From: Whitmania pigra
Lineage: Eukaryota; Annelida; Clitellata; Hirudinida; Haemopidae
NCBI GenBank assembly: GCA_021613335.1
Contig: JAJTWR010000136.1
Span: 1,018,501-1,082,500 of the forward strand
DNA length: 64,000 bases
Direction: 5' to 3'
A model generated the notes under the pieces. The model was given only the letters and a program-made list of their open reading frames with translations. It was not told the origin of the DNA and did no database searches. Of the stretch, positions 59,515 through 64,000 are shown in pieces (position 1 is the first letter of the stretch; the number at the start of each line of letters is the position of its first letter). A program made the translations under genes and the position numbers.

Positions 59515-62500
59515 GTCATCGTCATCATCATCACCATCACGTCATGGAAATATTTTCCACAGGAATGGACAGACGAGAACCTAAAATGGACCCCTTCCGA
59601 GTACGGAGAGGTGGACATTTTGTACGTTCCATCCGATGAAATTTGGCTTCCTGATGTTGTCCTCTTCAATAAGTTGGTTGAATTTCAAATGTTCACTTGA
59701 GATGTTAAGCTGTTGGCTGAACGTTTATCGACATTTCAAACAACATTTCAATCAATTTCAATCAACATTTTAATCAATTTCAATCAACATTTCAGTCAGT
59801 TTCAATTAACATTTCAATCAATTTCAATCAACATTTCGACAAATTTCAATCAACATTTCAATCATTTTCAACCAACATTTCATCCAAGTGCTGACGGCAA
59901 CTACGAGGTGACTCTGATGACGAAGGCCAGTGTCCGTTCAAACGGCAGAGTCCTGTGGGAGCCACCTGCAGTTTACAAGAGTTCGTGCACCATGGACGTC
60001 GAATTCTTTCCTTTCGACGAACAACTTTGCTCTCTCAAGTTCGGATCGTGGACCTACGATGCTACTCAGGTTAGTCTTGTTGCTGCTGTTGCTGTTTTTA
60101 TTGTTGTTGATATTGTTGTTGTTGTTAATTAGATTAATAATGCTGTTGTTGATACTAATCAGGCTGATGTTGTAACTGTGTTGTTGCTGATCAGACCAAT
60201 AGTGCCGTTGTTGTTGCCACTCCCTTAATGGCATTGTTATTGCGTTGTTGTATTTAACGAAATATTTATTAAATCATTTCTTAATTATATTACATTACAG
60301 CATGTAATTCCAGTGCCAGGAACATGATGCTAGTTTTAAAGCTTCATCATGAAATTATATATATCATATCATATAATTCATCATGACAATACTTGGATGA
60401 TCACTTCATAGAATTCATTTTTTATTTATTTCTCTAATAATTATGATTAATCACATGGCATAATTTTGAAACTGTATATTTTAAACTGAAGTTGTTTATC
60501 AATGAGTTAAACTTTTTTTAAGAATAAAGAAATAATTGACATTTATAATTTGACCCGACACATCAAGACAAGTTGTGTTCAAAGAATCACATTTTGATGG
60601 TAAACCTTGGACTGAAATAAAAACGTATTCAGAAATATTCGCCATTTATTTTCGAATCAAGATAACTTTTTAGCGATGAAAGCCATTTGGACATGAGATT
60701 CGCATTTATCTGAGAGATAAATTAAAATCGAATTATAATAAATGGGGAAAATTTAAAAATTAAACAGCTTAAATAATACTCAAGCTTAATTGGAAATGCG
60801 AAAAAGATATTTTGGGAAGTGAGTGGTGCAGCATTCCGCCATTTTGTTTCAGGCGAAAATGAATGTCGTATTTATTTGAAGCTAAAACTTTTTTTGAAAT
60901 TACATTTTTAAGACAAATATTATTTTAAATGTCATGAAATCATATTAAAAATTCCAACTCCAATAATTAATGACTTTGAATTCTTTATTTTTTTAAACAA
61001 TAAGATTAAAAAATAACAATACGTCTTTTACCAAGTCTATACTTAAATTATTTTCAATCCAATGTTGTGGCCCAAGACTTTACACTTCCATACCTTCATC
61101 TATCAAAGACCTAACTCAGTTAAACTAGTCAAAATTACTAAGTGAAATTACTTTATTTACTGTTCGAAATGTCGTGCAAACAATATTTATTGAGTGGAAG
61201 TGCATAGGTCATCATAATTACTTTCAGGGTCAGTCCGACAGCGGAAGCGCGTGCTTCCTTAAGGCTGGCCGTTTGGGTTTATTGGAATTTATTTGCTTTC
61301 GCTTTTTGTTTTTTCTGTTTATATAACGACTTGTTTGTCTGTTTGTTTGATTCAATAAACTCATAAAAAATAACAATAAAAAACAAGTAATCAATTAAAT
61401 AATTGAATTGATAATACGTAATAACAAGTAATCAATTAAATAATTGAATTGATAATACGTAATAACAAGTAATCAATTAAATAATTGAATGGATAATACG
61501 TAATAACAAGTAATCAATTAAATAATTGAATTGATAATACGTAATAACAAGTAATCAATTAAATAATTGAAATAATGATAATACACGTAATGATGATAAT
61601 GATTAAAAAAAATTTAAACCCCCCAAAATACTCATTCAAGCAGCATTATTTAAAATGACTGATGGATTGAGTGAAGCGAATGAAAGTTTCTTTAAAAAAA
61701 ACAAAAAAAAACTGGATCACGGTTGCCAGGCAACGTGTTGTGAATGAAGATCTTCAATTCATTTCTCGGTTGAAACTTTTTGAACATTTCAATGTTTTCG
61801 ATCACTTCGCTACCCACCTCAGTTCTAATCTTGTGGTTGTTATTATTAAACATTTTTATAATTATTAATATTATTATTAATAGCGAATGATGTTTATATT
61901 TACCATATAAAGAAAAAGCTATTCTACCTAACACGAGAAAGGAATCTGTAAATCCTAAAAATAAAATAAATGGAATATCAGAATGATGTATGGTGTATGG
62001 TGTAGAAAAGTGACGACCTCAGTTAACAAGGGGCCAAGAAGTGCAAGTTGGATTCAGAAACTCTGCGAAGCCTAATTGGCGGGAGGTTTTGAGTTGGGTT
62101 GAGAATTCAGTGTATAAAATCACTGTCATCTGAGTTGCCAATGCGGCAGGGTACACGAACAATTATTACCCATTTAAGGAAAGTTCTCTTGCTAAACAGG
62201 AGAAATTGAGACCGATTGTTCTGCGGGAAATGGAATTTCGCAAGAAATTCATGTGAGAATTCAAAGTTTGGAAATTTATAAATTGCTGGTCTAGAAGAAG
62301 TTAATATGAGTATGTTTGACTGACTTACAAAAATACTATAATTTAAAATTTTTCTAACATTCTTGAAAACATTATTACTTTTATTATTAAATCATTAAAA
62401 CCATGCTCCCTGCCTTTTGCAGCTTAATAATTTGTGTAACATGGAAAAATGTTCTGCTGGGTTGTTGATTGTGAAAGTATGAAACACTCCCGATAATAAG

Positions 62501-64000
62501 CCCTATCGCGTGTTTTGGAGAACAAATTAATGCAAGACAAGGTTTTATTTTCGGGGAAACACGGTATTGAGAATTAATAAAACTCTGTATTATTATTAAA
62601 AAATGTAATTGATAAATAATAATAATTAATAATAATATAAATAATATTTTCTCAGGTGGACATCATTCACATTCGTCAACCACAATTTCTCGAAAGCAAC
62701 TTCAGCAGGCACTCAGGTGAAAACCACTCAATCGAGGTGAACATTGAAGAGGGGATTGTGTTGGTTCACAGGGGCATCGACCTCACAGATTTCTACGAAA
62801 ATGTTGAGTGGGACTTACTGGAAGTGCCCGCCCTCAAACGAATTTATACCAACGAGGGTTGTGATTGTTGTGATGTTGATGATGATGATGGTGGTGATGG
62901 TACTGATGATGGTGATGATGTGCATTATGGTGGTGCCAGACAGGGTACGAAATATGGTGAAGTGAAAAACTGCTCCGTGTGTCCGGAGAGGTGCCTGAAA
63001 GACAAGAGCCATTATCGCCCCGAAATAACATTCAACATCACCATCAGGAGGAAAACACTTTTCCACACCGTGAACCTCATCCTTCCATGCGTTGCCATCT
63101 CCCTCCTCACGGTCATCGTCTTCCATCTGCCATCGGACAGCGGTGAAAAGGTCGCCCTCAGCATCTCCATCCTTCTGTCACTGACGGTGTTTTTCCTTCT
63201 CTTGGCAGAAATCATTCCACCGACCTCTCTGGTGGTTCCACTCATAGGAAAGTTTCTCCTCTTTACCATGCTACTCGTCACCTTCTCCATTTTCGTCACG
63301 GTCCTCGTACTTAACGTCCACTTTAGGATTCCTTCGCCCCGATTGGTCGAAATGGGACCGCGCACCAGGTACGTCTTTCTGCAACTCCTTCCTCATATTT
63401 TTAGAGTCGACGTCGGTAGATGCTCTGGAAAGAAGAAATCTTTCCCGCCTTACGATCTTCCAGGATGCCTCAACCATACCGTCACACATGAGTGCATTTC
63501 CACGCCCCACTTGAGGGCACCTCTCGATTCGAGCGTTCATTCTCCCATCAATTATCAGACACTCATCGGGATGGACATTTTCCCGCGAGAACAAGGTGAG
63601 GAGCCCTTGATCGTCAGGTCAAAAGTCGGCGAAGGTCGACCATGCGCAGCAAGAATCATCGCCCATCACAACAACTTCGTCAGGAGAAGTCAGTACTGGG
63701 AGGGAGGAATTTTGGGAAGAGAGGAACTGAGGAACGCCTTGACGGACAAGCTGCAGCAACTCGTGAAGGAACGAACCTACGAAGGTCAAGAGGGTCAACG
63801 AGTTGAAAGTTCAACTCGAGTTCAGATTTCATCGCGGGACGATCGAACCGTGCTCTGTTCCACAAGGTCGTACGAATTATCAGCAACTTCGGTGTCCTTT
63901 CGTCGCAACTTGCAACAAGAACAACAGGTGGAAACCAGTTCATCCTCAAAACATCCTGAAGTTCTGAAGGCCTTCCAAGGGGTTCACTTCATCGCAGAAC
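53259..64000 (+). CDS. Nicotinic acetylcholine receptor subunit (both ends incomplete)
   Basis: Cys-loop ligand-gated cation channel subunit. Exons: 53259-53404, 59156-59200, 59563-59672, 59889-60069, 62656 to at least 64000. Phases close. Ligand-binding domain: [65 protein letters not shown], and the Cys loop [15 protein letters not shown] (13 residues between Cys). M1 [20 protein letters not shown]2 [20 protein letters not shown] (Glu before M2 indicates cation selectivity), M3 [20 protein letters not shown]; the last exon stays open through the M3-M4 loop to the window edge. Loop C carries an Asp/Gly-rich insertion and spaced cysteines ([13 protein letters not shown]) instead of the plain YxCC of alpha subunits. 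Signal peptide and M4 not seen. Confidence 0.95.
53412..53530. repeat. (ATC)n array at start of receptor intron 1
   Basis: ATC/CACCATC array just after the donor at 53405. It is complementary to the GAT array on the other side of the same exon. Confidence 0.92.
53735..53808. repeat. (ATC/GTC)n microsatellite
   Basis: Short ATC/GTC array in receptor intron 1. Confidence 0.85.
54412..54870 (-). other. Two protein-like minus-strand frames in receptor intron
   Basis: Leftward frames read [20 protein letters not shown]...[15 protein letters not shown] (stop near 54680) and [20 protein letters not shown]...[12 protein letters not shown] (stop near 54412). Both have normal amino-acid composition and weak acceptor-like sequences before them. 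No family recognised and no GT donor joins them, so they may be relics or chance. Confidence 0.2.
54985..55140. repeat. 10-bp minisatellite, ~15 copies
   Basis: Unit cactgccacc with ATT, GCT and CTA variants. GC-rich in an AT-rich intron of the receptor gene. Open frames on both strands across it are artefacts. Confidence 0.95.
55155..55400. repeat. Dispersed repeat A (uninterrupted copy)
   Basis: Homologous to the copy at 5640-6570 but lacking the 689-bp insertion; it carries 'ttaaattttaacttcat' across the insertion point. It serves as the natural empty site. Confidence 0.75.
55401..57600. other. Receptor intron 1, middle part
   Basis: No exon or repeat of note apart from a short alternating pyrimidine-purine patch at 57388-57422. 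A local GC-rich 57-codon frame after 57482 has no family resemblance. Confidence 0.45.
57601..57655. repeat. (ATC)n microsatellite
   Basis: Short ATC/GTC array in receptor intron 1. Confidence 0.85.
57795..57872. repeat. (CA)n microsatellite
   Basis: CA repeats with occasional AA and GA interruptions in receptor intron 1. Confidence 0.92.
58880..59148. repeat. (ATC)n with higher-order 51-54-bp repeat
   Basis: ATC array in which a block of about 51-54 bp ('cattttcatcatcacagcca' + 'tcattatagtcatcatcatcat') recurs about three times. It ends 7 bp before the acceptor of the 45-nt receptor exon. Confidence 0.92.
59400..59540. repeat. (ATC)n microsatellite in receptor intron 2
   Basis: Nearly pure ATC array ending about 20 bp before the acceptor of the exon at 59563. 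Confidence 0.97.
59741..59888. repeat. 22-bp tandem repeat filling receptor intron 3
   Basis: About seven copies of aacatttcaatcaatttcaa + tc. The array makes up most of the 216-bp intron and runs into the acceptor, supplying its pyrimidine tract. Confidence 0.9.
61382..61575. repeat. 41-bp tandem repeat, ~4.7 copies
   Basis: The unit begins aacaagtaatcaattaaata and ends ttgataatacgtaat. Copies at 61382, 61423 and onward are nearly identical. Each unit contains an internal AT palindrome (caattaaataattg). Confidence 0.92.
61722..61734. promoter_or_regulatory. Candidate RFX X-box in receptor intron
   Basis: GTTGCCAGGCAAC fits GTNRCC-N1-RGYAAC exactly. Located in the 2.6-kb intron upstream of the transmembrane exon. 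Regulatory role is inferred from the motif only. Confidence 0.35.

Larger units (their letters stand above)
60070..62655. other. Receptor intron 4
   Basis: Begins with a GTT/GCT-rich patch (60073-60245). It contains a 41-bp tandem array (61382-61575) and an X-box-like site (61722-61734). No exon is recognised. Confidence 0.7.

Overview
This is an AT-rich, intron-rich animal nuclear genome. Genes have short GT-AG introns and many exons, and the sequence between them holds long (GAT)n/(ATC)n microsatellites, tandem repeats and several cut-and-paste DNA transposons. The gene set (ADAM17-like sheddase, EDC3, SOSS-C/INIP, a secreted GH18 protein with five CBM14 modules, a MYORG-like GH31, an HNMT-like methyltransferase, RTF1, a nicotinic receptor subunit) fits a lophotrochozoan invertebrate. 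A leech-like annelid is my best guess, but the phylum is inferred from protein resemblance and composition, not shown. I found no bacterial genes, CRISPR arrays, tRNAs or rRNAs.

Layout. 1-7.3 kb: no secure gene; repeats, a TA-flanked inverted-repeat element (3346-3843), a hAT-type transposase fragment, and a 689-bp inverted-repeat insertion carrying a PIF1-helicase fragment. 7.36-14.74 kb (+): ADAM17-like gene, 22 exons recognised, including a 6-nt microexon that codes for the catalytic Glu. 15.0-17.7 kb (-): EDC3, tail-to-tail with ADAM17. 19.2-20.3 kb (-): INIP in five tiny exons. 21.3-26.3 kb (-): chitinase-like gene, 13 exons. 29.1-33.0 kb (-): MYORG-like glycosidase, two exons, with a dead Tc1 element in its intron. 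34.0-34.5 kb: pure (GAT)n block. 37.2-38.2 kb (+): HNMT-like gene. 40.8-45.1 kb (+): RTF1, 14 exons. 45.5-48.0 kb (-): large exon of an unrecognised protein. 50.15-51.37 kb: hAT element with intact 8-bp target duplication. 53.26-64.0 kb (+): nicotinic acetylcholine receptor subunit, running off the window, with microsatellite-filled introns and an in-frame GAT-derived insertion in the loop C region.

The genes form no operon or shared pathway. RTF1 (transcription elongation), EDC3 (mRNA decapping) and INIP (DNA damage response) are housekeeping. ADAM17, the chitinase-like protein, the GH31 protein and the receptor act at the membrane, in the secretory pathway or outside the cell. I read exon boundaries by eye from splice sites, phase continuity and family resemblance. 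For ADAM17, EDC3, INIP, the chitinase-like gene and RTF1 the phases close throughout; only one ADAM17 donor (near 8586) and the 5-prime ends of ADAM17 and the receptor remain open.
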